From Immersiella caudata (Eukaryota > Ascomycota > Sordariomycetes > Sordariales > Lasiosphaeriaceae): DNA of 64,000 bases. Positions 23,045-35,486 of the stretch are shown here, piece by piece (within the stretch, counting starts at the first letter, position 1; the number at the start of each line of letters is the position of its first letter). Under the pieces are notes generated by a model, which was given only the letters and a program-made list of their open reading frames with translations, made no database searches and had not been told where the DNA came from. Location: assembly GCA_030512335.1 (NCBI GenBank), contig JAULSU010000001.1:7130001-7194000 (forward strand), read 5' to 3'. The translations under genes were made by a program, and so were the position numbers.

Positions 23045-24544
23045 GTTGACAAGTGTTGAGCGGATTCGGCTGCTCTTCGTCTGGGGTCTGCAACTATGCT
23101 CGCCAGTGGGAATCGAGTGTCACGTTCGCGTGTGGCGACGGCGAGGTCTGATTAGGTTGTCGGTCGCCAAGGATAGAGTGATGCGCGAAGAGTGTCCTCA
23201 AGTTGACGAAAGTCGCCCCGTTCGCAATTGGTTTCGTGAGTCCAACGGCGCGTCAGCAACTTTAAACGCGCGGTCCGTCGTTTCCTGAAAAAGCGACGGT
23301 TAAAAAATAATTGGGAAGAAAACAAAACGCGTGTCGATGGTAGGAACGGAACGAAAGGACAGGTTCTGGACGAAGAAGGGGCGATCTATTCTCACGTTGA
23401 TTTGCAGATTGTCGATTCGGACATGGATCGCAGGCAGGGGGGCTCCTGTGGATTTTCTCAAGTAACGGCTGGCCAGGCCTCATGGCGCGAACCAATGAGA
23501 TCTGCAACACTTCCCCCTTTTACAGTGGGGGCGAGTGGCTCACCACTGGGAGTCGTGGCGCATGTAATGAATGGCCAAATGTCAGGCAAGATTTCACACA
23601 GCCCACGATTCAAACCAGAGGGACCGACATATCAGCGCCTTCTCACTCCAACTACCTCGTCTGTCTTCAGCTAGAGAAAGTCCGCATTCAAGAGCCTGAG
23701 AGGCAGTTATGCCCAAAGGTTATTTCTGCAAACTGCGACGCGACGCGGGGTGGCGATGGAACCTGGAACGACCGGAGGTCGTAGCACGCCGACCCAGGAC
23801 GCGGAAGTCGAGCCTCTCCTTATCAGGTATCAGGGGCAGTTAATGTGCACATTGCAACTCCACGCCTGGGTGTCAGCTTTTCTCGCGCTCTATAGAGGCC
23901 ATTGCGTGCGAGTCTGGGAAAGGGGGACTTGAGATGGAGACCTGGTTGTGTGCCAGAGGAGCCACCTTATTGGGACACCTCTTGCTATCTTAGGGTGGGA
24001 TACTCGTTTCTTCCGCCACGATCGCAATGAAAACAAGCAGAACGGGAACTCGTGAAAAGCGTCGAAAACAATGCTCTCACAAGCACTTCAAATCCTGCCA
24101 TACGTCATTGACCCTGAACTGCGAGTTTGATGCATTTCTGGAGTTCGAGACGGTCTACTTATTGCGCTTGGGGATTCATCCTGTCCGTTGAGGTAGACAA
24201 GACTGGGACGAGTGACTAATGCTTTGTTTCTCCATTTCATTGATTACCTTACCTCATTAGCTTGAAGATCAGGCATTCCCCTGCACATTGACACTGAGAG
24301 ATGCTTAGGTAATCTGATGGCCCTGTGGACCAACGAGGAGGCCGATTGCCGAGGATTCAAACCCTAACCCGCCACACTAAATTCGGTCGACGCGACCACC
24401 CACATATCTCATCGCCTCGCGTCCTGTTGCGGACCCTAACCCAAACCCTCCCAAAACCCTAGCCGTCGAACCGCGAACCACCACAGTAAGTCTCGTCAGC
24501 AGTGGCGTGCCGTACCAAAAAGAAGATATTCTGAGGTCGTGAGT
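23045..24544. other. Divergent intergenic region between GDT1 and TRF-like gene
   Basis: About 1.5 kb shared upstream region of two divergent genes. It contains telomere-like motifs near the TRF-like start (separate entry). No gene supported. Confidence 0.5.
24359..24462 (+). promoter_or_regulatory. Cluster of telobox motifs (ACCCTAA) upstream of TRF-like gene
   Basis: AAACCCTAACCC at 24359-24370 and ACCCTAACCC at 24433-24442 are exact matches to the RCCCTAA core bound by yeast Tbf1 and to 1.5 units of the TTAGGG telomere repeat. Partial copies follow: AAACCCT at 24443-24449 and AAAACCCTAG at 24453-24462. They lie about 80-190 bp before the start codon of a gene whose product has a telobox-type Myb domain. 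Binding is inferred, not shown. Confidence 0.55.
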
Positions 24545-27008
24545 ATGGGAGGACGCGGGCGCGGTCGACCTACTGGGCGCGCGTCAGCAGATCCCGCGAC
24601 CGTTGCTGGACGTCGCTCGACGCGTGGGCAACAACAACAGCAACAGCAGCAGCAACAGCTCCAAGCGAAGCAACAAGATGGGGAACAGCAACAACAGGAC
24701 CCACAAATTGACCCGGCTATCACAGACGCGCAGACCGGCGGCATGCCTCCGCCGCCGGTCCCTGCAAGAGGCCGGAGCCGGGAAGGTCCACGCCTCCCGC
24801 GCCGCGGGGCGCTTGTTAGCCACAATCATCGTGGTTCGAGTGTCACCAGCATAAACAGCATCCCCGAATCCAGCTATCTCGTCGACGAACCGCATGATCA
24901 ACGGGGTGAGTGCCAATCATACATATCAACACTGTGCCAGAACCTCAGTTCTAACTACTTCACAGTCCCCGCCACCCCTGCACCCTTGGATTTGCCGTTT
25001 CTACCACCCAGCTCGGCCCTCTCCGAGACACCGAGCCATGCGAATGCGCGCAACAAGTTGATGAAAAGCTTTCTGCCGCGGCTGAAGGAAGATTCCGAGA
25101 AGCTAGCGACTCACCTTCTACGGTCCTCCTCAGATAGGGACGAGGAGACCTGGGAGCCAGTCAAGAAGTACCTCTACAACTACCTTTGCACCACCCGCGA
25201 CATCTACACAGCAGAGCCTGGCAACGCCATTCTTGATATAAATTACATCCTCCAGAGGATTGGTGTTCAGAGAGATGACCCCTTGTTCTCGATTACAACG
25301 CAAATCGTCTCAATGGCCAACATTGCCCATCTCCTCAACGAGATGACTGTTGCAGATCCGTCAACCTTTCTTCAGGTTGCGGACTCGCACTTTCTAGGGA
25401 ATTGTATCCCCGAATTCCCGGAGAAATGCATTACGAAGAACAACAATGGAAACGCCATCTTGTCAAGTGAACGTATTGTCCAGGTAGTGATGGATATCCG
25501 GACTCAACTCCTGCTTTCAGAGCTTGAGAGCTACAAGGTGAGTAATCAGGATCATGACCCTCTTCAATTACTAGCGGCGGTTTTTCTCCCGGATGGCGCC
25601 ACAATGGAGCAGCTTGCAGAAATGGCGAGAAACAGTCAAGAGTTGGGGGATTCTGAAGACTCCCAAAGACTGCTTTTCAGGGAAATCCCTGGCGTCAACA
25701 CGACTCCAGGATCTTGGGAGTGGGAGTCACTTCGCCTCCGCTATCAATCACTCTACACCAACCTCACCGAGTTGAAACAGTTAATCGGAGACCAGTGGCA
25801 AGCAAAGTGGTCGATGCTGCGGGACCTCTTTGCATACACCGACTTCGAAGTTGATTTTCGGCAATGCCTCGGGGACGCCTTCAATGAGACCAAGCTGCTG
25901 CTTGACGGGGATTCACGAACTTCGCAAGCTTCGGATGCAAGGATTGATTCCCAGGTTCAGTCTCAGCTAGAAGCCGAAGTGCGTCGTGGCGAGGGCACTC
26001 CATACAGCGCCTTTCAGGCCGTGGCCAGCTTGGAGCAGCATCGTCTGGCGGCTGGTGGTGGCCTCTCCAATCAGGACATCTTATCTCACCCGATCCACTC
26101 TAGCGCGTACCATCCAGCCTCCAGCGTTCCCTACCCCAACTTCAGTGCATATTCCGACCCGCCCGTCCAGCCTAATGGAGCCCTGTACGCCCAATCTGCA
26201 GCCCAGGCAACGGCTGGGGGTCGAAAAAGGCGCGCGCCGAGCGGCGGGGAGGCAGCTTCGGCCCCGGCGAAGAAACCGCGTGGAAGACGCAAGCAGGATG
26301 TCGCGCCGCCATCCTCTTCTATGCCTCCTAGCGCGCAGTCCGGTATTTCAGCAGGAGAATCGCAATACCCGCCTCTTCCCTCTTCTGCAGCCTTCGGAGA
26401 CACGGACTTCGAGGCCGTCTCGCAGCGTTCTCGGGAGATCTCCGCGGCAAATAGAAAGGCTCGAGAGCCCCAAGTCCGTTCTGCCTGGGTCAGAAACGAC
26501 ATCAAACAGCTTGTCAAGGCGGTTGACGTGTATAAATGCAAGTGGAGTACGATTGAGAAGGAGATCAAGGCGGGCACCATCGTGTTTGAAATTCCAAGGG
26601 ACCAGCAAGCGCTTCGGGACAAGGCTCGATTGCTTAAGCAGGATTTCCTGAAGTAAGTTACTGCCTCATGCTTGATCCGTCTTCTGCCTGGAAGAGGATT
26701 GCTAACATGCCGCTAGAACGGATAGTGTCCTGCCCCCGTCCTTCGACCTCGTCGTGCTCGGGAAGAAGGAGAGAGAAGCCGTGAAGGCTGTCGGCAAAAA
26801 CCCCGACCGCAAGGAAGGTGATCTTGGGCCTGATGGTCTTCCAGTCAACACTGAGCACAACCCAGATGATGATCTGGCAGCCCAGCCGGTGCCGTCGGTC
26901 ACACCAGCGCCGGTGTCCGAGGCTGAAGTAGTGCCGGCAATGCCACCAGCGCCCATGGGCGCGCCCCAAGTGGAAGGCGATCTAGATGCCGAACGAGTTG
27001 CAGCCTAG
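24545..27008 (+). CDS. TRF/Tbf1/Taz1-like Myb-telobox DNA-binding protein (779 aa)
   Basis: Exons 24545-24905, 24966-26652 and 26717-27008 give 780 codons. Intron 1 is 60 nt, so the genomic frame stays open across it, but GTGAGT, CTAAC and CACAG are all present. The first 120 residues are RG-, Gln- and Pro-rich (a run of 10 Gln). A helical region at about residues 150-420 is a candidate TRFH dimerisation domain. An Ala/Gly/Lys-rich segment with KKPRGRRK follows. Near residues 628-690 lies a Myb/SANT-type domain: W, LVKAVD, KWSTIE, then RDQQALRDKARLLK, which matches the telobox helix (LxDKARxxK) of Tbf1, Taz1 and TRF proteins. Intron 2 interrupts that domain's end. Such proteins bind TTAGGG repeats at telomeres and in promoters. 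Telobox motifs lie in its own upstream region. DNA-binding class is confident; which orthologue is not. Confidence 0.8.
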
Positions 27009-27142
27009 GCGGCAGCACACTTCCCGGCATAAGGAACGGGCTGCTAAGAGTTAAACAAAAATTGGTGTTCAGGGTGGGAGTGGATGGGATGACGACAAAC
27101 ACGGGTGGCGAGAGGTAAAACAATGGGTTTCTCCGGGATTGT

Positions 27143-27517
27143 TCACGTTTCGCAGCGCGCTGCTTGTCGAAAGCCTTTGGAGGCGGTCTTGGGGTCAACT
27201 GTACGATCAGATAGGGCATCTGTGTATTGATCTGTGTTTTTACCTTTTTCCCTCTTCTTTGAGCGGTGGGGTGCGCGCCGGACTACTGGAAGGCCATCCT
27301 GTGACATGAGACCTTCTCGAGAGAAAGGGTTTGTAGGGTCCTGGGAGGCCATGATGAAACGAACAAGGTAAATTGGGAGCAAAGCTTCGGGAGAGACATT
27401 GTCTGCAAGATGGCATTTTTGCGAAATAGTTAGCCAGCGTTGAGATTGCCAATAATACGATGCAAAATACTTGCTGTCGAAGAAGACTCCAACTTACAAG
27501 AAGACAGGTCAACCATC
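27143..27517 (-). CDS. Possible small protein, 92 or 77 aa, unrecognised
   Basis: The model is 27517-27499 plus 27402-27143, across a 96-nt intron with GTAAGT donor, GGCTAAC branch and TGCAG acceptor. It gives 92 residues, with DPTNPFSREG and a basic patch (RRAPHRSKKREK). An optional in-frame 45-nt intron (GTAAAA...GTACAG) would shorten it to 77. An internal start at 27352 has a good context. The gene is convergent with the TRF-like gene, the two stop codons 135 bp apart, and divergent from SEC21. The splice signals are the main support; there is no recognised domain. Confidence 0.4.
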
Positions 27518-27837
27518 AACTGTGATAGGAACCGCAACCTGTTGAAATATTATTTGGCTTCCCACGCGCGACGTGGATCTACTGCAAGATCAAATAATGT
27601 CGTTTCTAGTAAGCCCCTTCGTGAGGTGACCGCTCATGTGACTTTACTGGCTAAGAAGGTCCGTGCATGCTGAGTGGTGGACACCCTGGTTGTTCTCAAG
27701 TGTGGGGTTGGTAATTGGACAGCGATGCAGTGGGAATTGGCAACGTCGCGAGTACCTATTCCCAACGGCTGCACCACGCCGACAACTTCTCCTCCTCCTC
27801 CCAATCTTCTCAGCGCAGCCTGCGTTGTTCCGCCAAG
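27518..27837. promoter_or_regulatory. Divergent upstream region of the small gene and SEC21
   Basis: 320 bp separate the two divergent starts, so any promoters must overlap here. No motif stands out. Confidence 0.4.
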
Positions 27838-30819
27838 ATGAACTACGGGAAGAAGGACGAGGATGCTGACACGGGTCTGGTCAAAATCGACCGGACCCAG
27901 GTTTTCCAGGAAGGTGAGCAGCGCGCACAAGAACACTTTAAAGGGGCGGCAGCAGCTAAACTGGCGGTGCGCACACAGCTCGACTCTTCAACAGCTCCCC
28001 GATCCAACCGCGAAGATGCCGCATTCTCCTGACCAAGATCGCCCTCCTCCTCTACACCGGCGAGCGCTTCCCGACCAACGAGGCCACCACACTCTTCTTT
28101 GGCATCTCGAAGCTCTTCCAGAATAAGGATGCCAGCCTGCGGCAGATGGTCCATCTTGTCATCAAGGAGCTGGCCAGCTCCGCCGAGGACATAATAATGG
28201 TGACGAGCACTATCATGAAGGATACCGGTGGTAGCACCGACATTATCTACCGCCCTAATGCCATCCGAGCACTGTGCCGCATTATTGATGTGCGCTACCC
28301 CCCTCAACTGTGGTGCTCACGGATGAGCTGACCCCCTACAGGCCACCACAGTCCAGTCCATTGAGCGTGTGATGAAGACGGCGATTGTCGACAAGAACCC
28401 CTCGGTGTCATCCGCTGCCCTCGTCTCGTCGTACCACCTCCTCCCGATCGCGAAAGATGTTGTCCGCAGGTGGCAGAGCGAAACCCAGGAGGCAGCCGCG
28501 AGCACCAAATCATCTGGTGGCTTCTCACTCGGCTTTTCCTCCTCCTCCGGAAGTCTCCCGGTCAACAACTCTACCATGACGCAATACCACGCCATCGGCT
28601 TGCTCTACCAGATGCGCTCGCACGACAGGATGGCGCTCGTGAAGATGGTTCAGCAGTTTGGAGCGGCTGGTGCGGTCAAGAACCCGGCTGCGATCGTCAT
28701 GCTGGTTCGTCTCGCCGCGCAGCTGGCCGAGGAGGATCCCCAGCTCAGGAAGCCCATGGTGCAGCTGCTGGATGGCTGGCTCAGGCATAAGAGCGAAATG
28801 GTCAACTTCGAGGCGGCCAAGGCTATCTGCGACCTCCGCGACGTCACAGATGCTGAGGTTTCCCAGGCTGTCCATGTGCTCCAACTGTTCCTGACGTCTC
28901 CTCGGGCCGTCACCAAGTTTGCTGCGCTCCGTATTCTGCACAACTTCGCCTCTTTCAAGCCGCATGCCGTTCACCCTTGCAACCCCGATATTGAGCTTCT
29001 CATCTCCAACAGCAACCGCTCGATTGCCACCTTCGCCATCACCACCCTTCTGAAGACCGGGAACGAGGCTAGCGTAGACCGTCTGATGAAGCAGATTTCT
29101 GGCTTCATGTCAGAGATCACGGATGAATTCAAGATCACCATCGTCGAGGCTATTCGCACACTGTGCCTCAAATTTCCTAGCAAGCAGGCCGGCATGCTCC
29201 AGTTCCTCAGCGGTATCCTCCGCGATGAGGGTGGCTACGAATTCAAGCGCGCCGTGGTGGAGAGCATGTTTGATCTCATCAAGTTTGTGCCAGACTCCAA
29301 GGAGGAGGCTCTAGCCCATCTTTGCGAGTTCATCGAAGACTGCGAGTTTACGAAACTGGCTGTCCGCATCCTTCACCTGCTCGGCTTGGAGGGCCCCAAA
29401 ACATCCCAACCCACCAAGTACGTCCGATACATTTATAACCGGGTTGTGCTTGAGAACGCAACCGTACGCGCTGCTGCGGTTACCGCCCTCGCCAAATTCG
29501 GTGTTGGCCAGAAGGATCCCGAAGTCAAGCGCAGTGTTGAGGTCTTGCTTACGCGATGCTTGGACGACGTCGACGACGAGGTCCGCGATCGTGCTGCTTT
29601 GAACCTCAGTCTCATGAAGGAGGAGGACGACCTGGCGACCGCCTTCGTGAAGAACGGTAAGTGGACCATGTGCCTTACGCTGCTGGCCTTGTGCTGATAT
29701 TTCCTAGACACCATGTTTTCCCTCCCCTACTTCGAGCGTGAGCTTGTCAACTACGTCACATCAGAGGACAAGTCGGCCTTTGCTTCACCGTTTGATATTT
29801 CCAAGATACCCGTCGTCACTCGCGAACAGGCGGATGCGGAAGACAGAACCAAGAAGCTTACTGCCACCACACCATCACTCAAACCACCAAAGGTTGGCGC
29901 CTCCAAGGCGGCGCCAACCGGCGCCGAAGCCGCCGCCTCGGCCTCGGCTGCCGCGCAAAAACACCAGCAGGAGCTCATGCAGATTCCGGAAATGAAGGAG
30001 TTCGGCGCTGTCCTCAAGTCCTCGCCTCCCGTGGAACTCACAGAAGCGGAGACCGAGTATGTCGTCAGCGTCATCAAGCATGTCTTCAAGGAGCATATTG
30101 TGTTGCAATACGAGGTTAAGAACACACTCCCAGCTACAGTGTTGGAGAATGTATCGGTCGTGGCTACCCCCTCGGACGAGGAGGAGCTCGAAGAGGTGTT
30201 CATCATTCAAGCTGAAAAGCTTGAGACTGATGTGCCCGGAAAGATCTACGTGGCATTCCATAAGGTCGGTGGAGAAGGGTCATTGCCCATCAGCACATTG
30301 TCGAACGTCCTCAAGTTCACCAGCAAGGAGATTGACCCCACAACGAACGAGCCCGAGGAGACGGGCTACGACGATGAGTACGAGGTGGCTGAGTTCGATC
30401 TCTCTGGTAGCGACTATGTCATTCCAGCGTTTGCGGGCAACTTTGCTCACATCTGGGAGCAAGTGGGCGCTTCTGGGGAGGAAGCAGAAGAGACGCTGCA
30501 GCTCAGTGGCGTTAAGAGCATTGCTGGTATGTTTTGTTCTAGATCTTATGATAACGGTGTCAAATTTAACTAACTTTGATGAACAGACGCAACGGAGCAG
30601 CTTGCCAAGACGCTATCACTACAACCACTGGAGGGCACTGACGTGCCAGTCAACCAGACAACACACACGCTCAAGCTGCTGGGCAAGACGGTGAACGGCG
30701 GGCGAGTAGTGGCCAACATCCGGATGGCGTACTCGAGCAAGTCGGGAGTCACAACAAAGATCACAATCAGGAGTGAGGAGGAAGGCGTTGCGGCACTGGT
30801 CGTAGGATCCGTTGCGTAG
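27838..30819 (+). CDS. SEC21: Coatomer subunit gamma (917 aa)
   Basis: Exons 27838-27913, 27979-28289, 28342-29656, 29708-30526 and 30587-30819 give 918 codons, close to the usual fungal length. The N-terminal two thirds are the adaptin-type alpha solenoid, with motifs such as ERFPTNEATTLFFGISKLFQ, NAIRALCRI, FAALRILHN and RAAAVTALAKFG. An Ala-rich linker (GAEAAASASAAAQ) leads to the gamma-COP appendage, with VLQYEVKNTLPATVLENVSV and GKTVNGGRVVANIRM near the end. Gamma-COP is a core subunit of the COPI coat for retrograde Golgi-to-ER and intra-Golgi traffic. The second intron's GTGCGC donor is unusual, but the join is forced by conserved RIIDATTVQSIERVM. Essential housekeeping gene; assignment is firm. 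Confidence 0.97.
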
Positions 30820-31719
30820 TAGCTCGTTTGTTGGGTGGGTGGACGCGGCGGGGAATGAATGCATGGCGTTTTTTGTATGTTAATCTGCAAGAAAATTTTG
30901 CGAGAAGAGGCGCCCTGGTTGAGGGTGTCTAGACTATTGTGCAGCGCTAGTTTGTAGACTCTGGTTGGGGATGGATGTCAATAAAAGCATCGTACTACCC
31001 CCTCCTTGCCACGGTCACTTGGCAGGGGCACGAACGAAAGCCCATGCAGCGGCTACATCAAGACCATTCTTTGCTGAGAGGGGATAAGTTGAGCGGGAAG
31101 TGCATCCGTCAGACACAAAGGAGCCGCTTGTGGTCGCATTCTGCCCTGTTCTTGGTGTCACATGAACGCTGTCCGGTTTCGAAAATCAATATCATACAAA
31201 CTCAAACTACTGCCAGCAGTACAGTCCAGATTTAAAGCCCTCGGCACGGCAGAGTTGGGCTAATAGCCCTAGAATAGAGCCGCCTGCGTTCCAAAAACAT
31301 GGCTCTATACGTCCACGGGCGTAGCCAAGAGTTGGAGACTGGAGGAGCAATGACGTTGTGTGGGCGCGTTCGGCAAGGTGCACCCCTGTCCACGAGACAC
31401 GACAGTCTCAAAAAAAAGAGGAACCAGGTGATGCCTTCCAGGTTTGATCGCAAAATGAAAACCCACGGCATCGACCAGTTGTTCTTTCTTTGAGCCCGAC
31501 CCACCTCTCCCCTCCTTTTCCTCCTCATCGGCCGAACTTGAACTCGCCGTCAAACAACAGCCCTCCCGCATCTTCCGACGCCAGCACCGAGGATTTGTCT
31601 GGCGCGTCGTCGGAAAAAAACACCAGACTTTCTCCAAGCATCGCGCCGATATCGCAAAATCGCTCGCCGTCGCAACACCAAAAAAAACACATCGTGAAGG
31701 CACCGACAGATCCGACACG
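30820..31719. other. Intergenic between SEC21 and the phosphotransferase gene
   Basis: Holds the SEC21 3' end and an A-rich, polyA-tract-containing leader before 31720. Short open frames on both strands look like chance. Confidence 0.5.
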
Positions 31720-33056
31720 ATGGTGTACGTGCGGGAGAAATTCCTGCCGAACTTGCGGCAGTACAAGTACTCGAGCGTCGACCGATCCCTGGTTTCCAAG
31801 TACATCCTGAAGCCCTTCTACATCAATGTCGTCATCAAGTGCTTCCCGATGAACATGGCGCCGAACCTCATCACCCTGACCGGTTTCATGTTCGTCGTCG
31901 CGAACTTCCTGACGTTGCTATGGTACAATCCGACGCTCGACCAGGACTGCCCTCCTTGGGTATACTACAGCTGGGCCGTGGGGCTGTTCTTGTACCAGAC
32001 CTTCGATGCCGTCGATGGCACACAAGCGTAGGCTCCCCCACTCCTGCAATGGACGGTGAAAGAAACGCATGTGACTAATGCACCGTGTCTCACAGACGCC
32101 GCACCCACCAATCCGGGCCCCTTGGCGAGCTCTTCGACCATGGTGTCGATGCCCTCAATACATCGCTCGAGGTTCTCATCTTCGCAGCGTCGCAGAACAT
32201 GGGCCAGAGCTGGTACACGGTTGCGACGCTCTTCGCCAGCCTGCTCACCTTCTACGTCCAGACTTGGGATGAGTACCACACTAAGACTCTAACGCTGGGC
32301 ATCGTCAATGGCCCTGTCGAGGGCATCTTGATCCTCGTGGGTGTCTACGCCCTCACTGGCTACAAAGGAGGCGCTCACTTCTGGCAACAGTCGATGCTGG
32401 CCACCTTTGGACTCCCGCAGACCTTGTTTGGCGGCGCCGTCACCATCCCCAGCGTTCTCTACGACCTCAACTTCACTGAGTGGTACATGGTCCAAGGCAC
32501 CGTCGTGCTGGTCCTCAATACGCTTGAGTCCTGCCGCAACGTTATCGAGGCGCGTCGTGCCCGTGGCGACCGCAGCCGCTATGCGCTTGTCGGCCTCGCT
32601 CCGTTCTTCATCACCTGGGCCTTCATGGTGCTCTACCTGGCGCTGCAGCCCAACATTCTGCACAATCATCTCGTGCCCTTCGTCCTCTTCGCCGGTATTG
32701 TCAATGCTTACAGCGTCGGCCAAATGATCACGGCTCATCTTGTCAAGCTGGAGTTCCCCTACTGGAACGTCATTGTTATCCCGCTCTCCCTTGGCGTCAT
32801 CGACTCGATCGGCCCTGTCCTCCTGGCTTACAGCCCTATTCCCGGCATCGGCTGGCCTTCGGCCCTTGGTGACGGCGTGTACCAGGTGGCCTTCATGTTC
32901 TGCATGCTCGGCGCCGCAGTCGGCGTGTACGGAAGCTTCGTGGTAGATGTTATCGTTACCATCTGCGACTACCTTGACATTTGGTGCCTGACCATCAAGC
33001 ACCCGTATGTCGAAGGCCAGGAGAACAAGCAAGCCGACGGAAAGAAAGTCCAATGA
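31720..33056 (+). CDS. CDP-alcohol (ethanolamine/choline) phosphotransferase (422 aa)
   Basis: Exons 31720-32027 and 32096-33056 give 423 codons; the 68-nt intron (GTAGGC donor, TGACTAAT branch, CACAG) splits the active-site motif. Joined, it reads D96-x2-D99-G-x2-A-R-x8-G113-x3-D117-x3-D121, the complete CDP-alcohol phosphatidyltransferase signature with all four metal-binding/catalytic aspartates. Eight to ten hydrophobic helices follow. The C-terminus is soluble and charged. Enzymes of this type (yeast EPT1 and CPT1) use CDP-ethanolamine or CDP-choline with diacylglycerol to make PE or PC in the ER, the last step of the Kennedy pathway. Length (about 400 aa) fits. The sequence does not reveal whether ethanolamine or choline is preferred, so I give no symbol. 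Confidence 0.95.
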
Positions 33057-34283
33057 TTTTTTCCTGCGGCGTTGTGAAATTTATGCGTGCGGACGATATC
33101 TCCACCGGATCGTGTGGTTTTTGAAGTGTTTTTCTTCCAATGGAACCATTTTTTGGGCCCAGAGGCGCACGCAGTTCACGAGAAACATCAAGTTTAGTAA
33201 TGGCGAATGGGACTGACGAATGCGAGGGTGGTGCGTAATACTGTATGGTCGAGTCGGGAATACATGATGGGTGGGTAGACGGCGGTTTGGCTTTGCATAG
33301 CATGACTGGGTTCAGGGAGGAGTTGACGGTACGGGATACGCAGAAAGGGGCCAGAATGGCCAACAAGACGTTTGCCTTCGCGTTTTTGGACCTATATAAT
33401 GCCGGGTGGCCAGGTTATTCGATTGGAATTATTCCCTTGGTTTGGTTTCACTTCTCGAGATACCAGATGCGTTATTGTTTAGCTCGGCGGTATTGGCATA
33501 TCTGTTGACACCAAACAAACCCAACGGGAAATACAGTCACGCCGCGCAGCGCGCAAACAACGCAGTCAAGTATGATGAAGCAGCTTGAATGAACATTGAG
33601 ATTTTTCAATTTCCCAACTCAAAACCTATTTCCACTCAATGCAAACCATGCAGAATCAAGCCCCATCAAAGTCCCAACAACGCCAAATCCAGCTGAACCC
33701 CTTTGGTACCCATATCCACCATCCAAATAAGAACAAAATAAAGTAAAAATATATAGATGGCCTATCCCCTTGCAGACAGGGAAGCCCCAGGCTGTGGTCC
33801 GGGCATCCGGAACATGCAACAGTGGAAGAGCCAAGTTGCGAGTATCCGCCACCAGTCAGTCATCCCAGCGACACCCCGAGCGGGCACGTACGACCTAGTA
33901 TCAAAGAACGCAGCGATAACTTGCCTGGTAGTGTCTGCGTACGACTCGGCCCTGAAGCCCTGGACCACCAGAATGAATAAGTGATCGTCTTGGACGTGCC
34001 GAGTGTACCGCTCGGGCACAGACCAGTGTCGAAAAAGAATACCGAACGCCATCCGTCCATCATCCGTCCATCCATCCACCTTCCGTTTTCCAATCCCATG
34101 CTTGCCAGTAATCCGGCCGACGCCGACGCAGGAGCTCCTAAGCTGCATCCCCCCGTGAATGATCAAGATATTCTCTCCACTGCAGCCGTGTGTTAGGCCA
34201 CAACATCACCATTGGGAGTCGGAGAAGGCAGTATAGGGCTGCGTTGATATCTTCAACCGCCTATGGGCGCAGCTAGCGCTGAA
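33057..34283. other. Convergent intergenic region
   Basis: 3' ends of two convergent genes. No additional gene supported on either strand. Confidence 0.5.
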
Positions 34284-35486
34284 TCAAAGCAGCTCATCAC
34301 TACCGCTGGCCACACTTTGCTCGATAGCTTCGAGAATTGCCCTCTCCTCGAACACGGGGCCTTGGCCGTCGCACTTGGCCTGCGATTTGAGGCGGTCACT
34401 GACATCTGCAATGTCGACGAGCCCACGCTTGAACAGGTCGTGGTTGATGATCAGGTCCCAGGTAGCACCTGCCGCGAGAAGACGCTCTCCATCGTCACTG
34501 GTCACGATGCGGTGGCTTGGGGTCTTGTTGGGATGGTGCTGAAGGACGTTGCTGTAGAAGTCGGTTGGATTATACGAGAGGGGCCCCGTCGTAGTGGGGG
34601 CAGCGTTCGCCCCGGGCGAGCCGGCGTTGCCACCGACCGACGATGTTGCTCGCAGGATCTCATTTTCCGTGCTCATTTTCTGCAGGTCCCGTTTTAGCTT
34701 CTCATTCTCGGACACCGCCTGCTGCTGCGCATGCTCCAGCTGTTGAAGTCGACTTTCGAGGTCCTTGACATGGCGTTCCTTGCGCTCACGGAATGCCCGT
34801 TGTCTATGATAGCATCAGTCATGCAAGGCCCTGGGTGAGGGTTGAGGAGTCGAGAAACGTACGCTGCACGGTTCTGGGCCTTCCGCCTCGACTGGGCAGG
34901 GGTGAGTTCATCCTCTTCGGAGTTGGAGCCCTGTCTGCGGCTCTGTTCGTCGCTCTCGGCTTTGGTGACGGCCAGTACATCAGCAGCGGGAATGGCGGGG
35001 TGGGCCGAACCGTTGACGGGTTGGACGGCAGGGTGCTGGCCCGGAGGGGTCGGTGGGCCTGGAAATGCCTGTTGGGGGTTGAACTGCACGTAGTTGTCGA
35101 AGTTTTGGAAGGGCTCATGGGGGAGACCGTTGGGGAACTGCTCGTAGACCTCCTGAGTAATGATTGTGTAAGCCTCAGGTACGCAGCGCTACTGCTTGCT
35201 AAGGTCTTGCAAAGCGGAGATTGGGCTGCGACGAGGGGCCAAGGAGCAACCGCCCAAGGGGCAGACGCGCAGAGAATGCCGTATAAATCAACAGCACTGT
35301 CCTTTCTGATACATGTCTTTTTGTCCTCTCCCGTTTTGCAACAGACAAGACGCAACTTACTGGTGGTGATGTGGTGTTGAAGTCCTCCGAGGCGACCGAA
35401 TTGGAGTGCGATGGCGTGAGTGGAGGTATGCCAATGAACTGGTAGGGCTGAGCGCCAGCAAAGTATGGAGTGTGCGTGAAGTCCAT
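34284..35486 (-). CDS. AP-1-like bZIP transcription factor (311 aa)
   Basis: Exons 35486-35361, 35152-34863 and 34803-34284 give 312 codons. The 59-nt second intron splits the basic region; after joining it reads NRAAQRAFRERKERH, the fungal Yap1/Pap1-type signature (N-x2-A-Q-R-A-F-R). A leucine zipper follows (LESRLQQLEHA...ENEKLKRDL). The N-terminus carries FIGIPPLTPSHSNS, a conserved-looking fungal motif. The C-terminal region contains WDLIINHDLFKRGLVD and KCDGQGPVFEE, also seen in AP-1-like relatives as I recall them. There is only one Cys in this tail, so the paired-cysteine redox switch of Yap1 is absent. The first intron (208 nt) is long. An in-frame ATG 33 nt upstream (35519) is an alternative start; I prefer MDFTHTPYF. 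Target genes are unknown. Confidence 0.9.
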
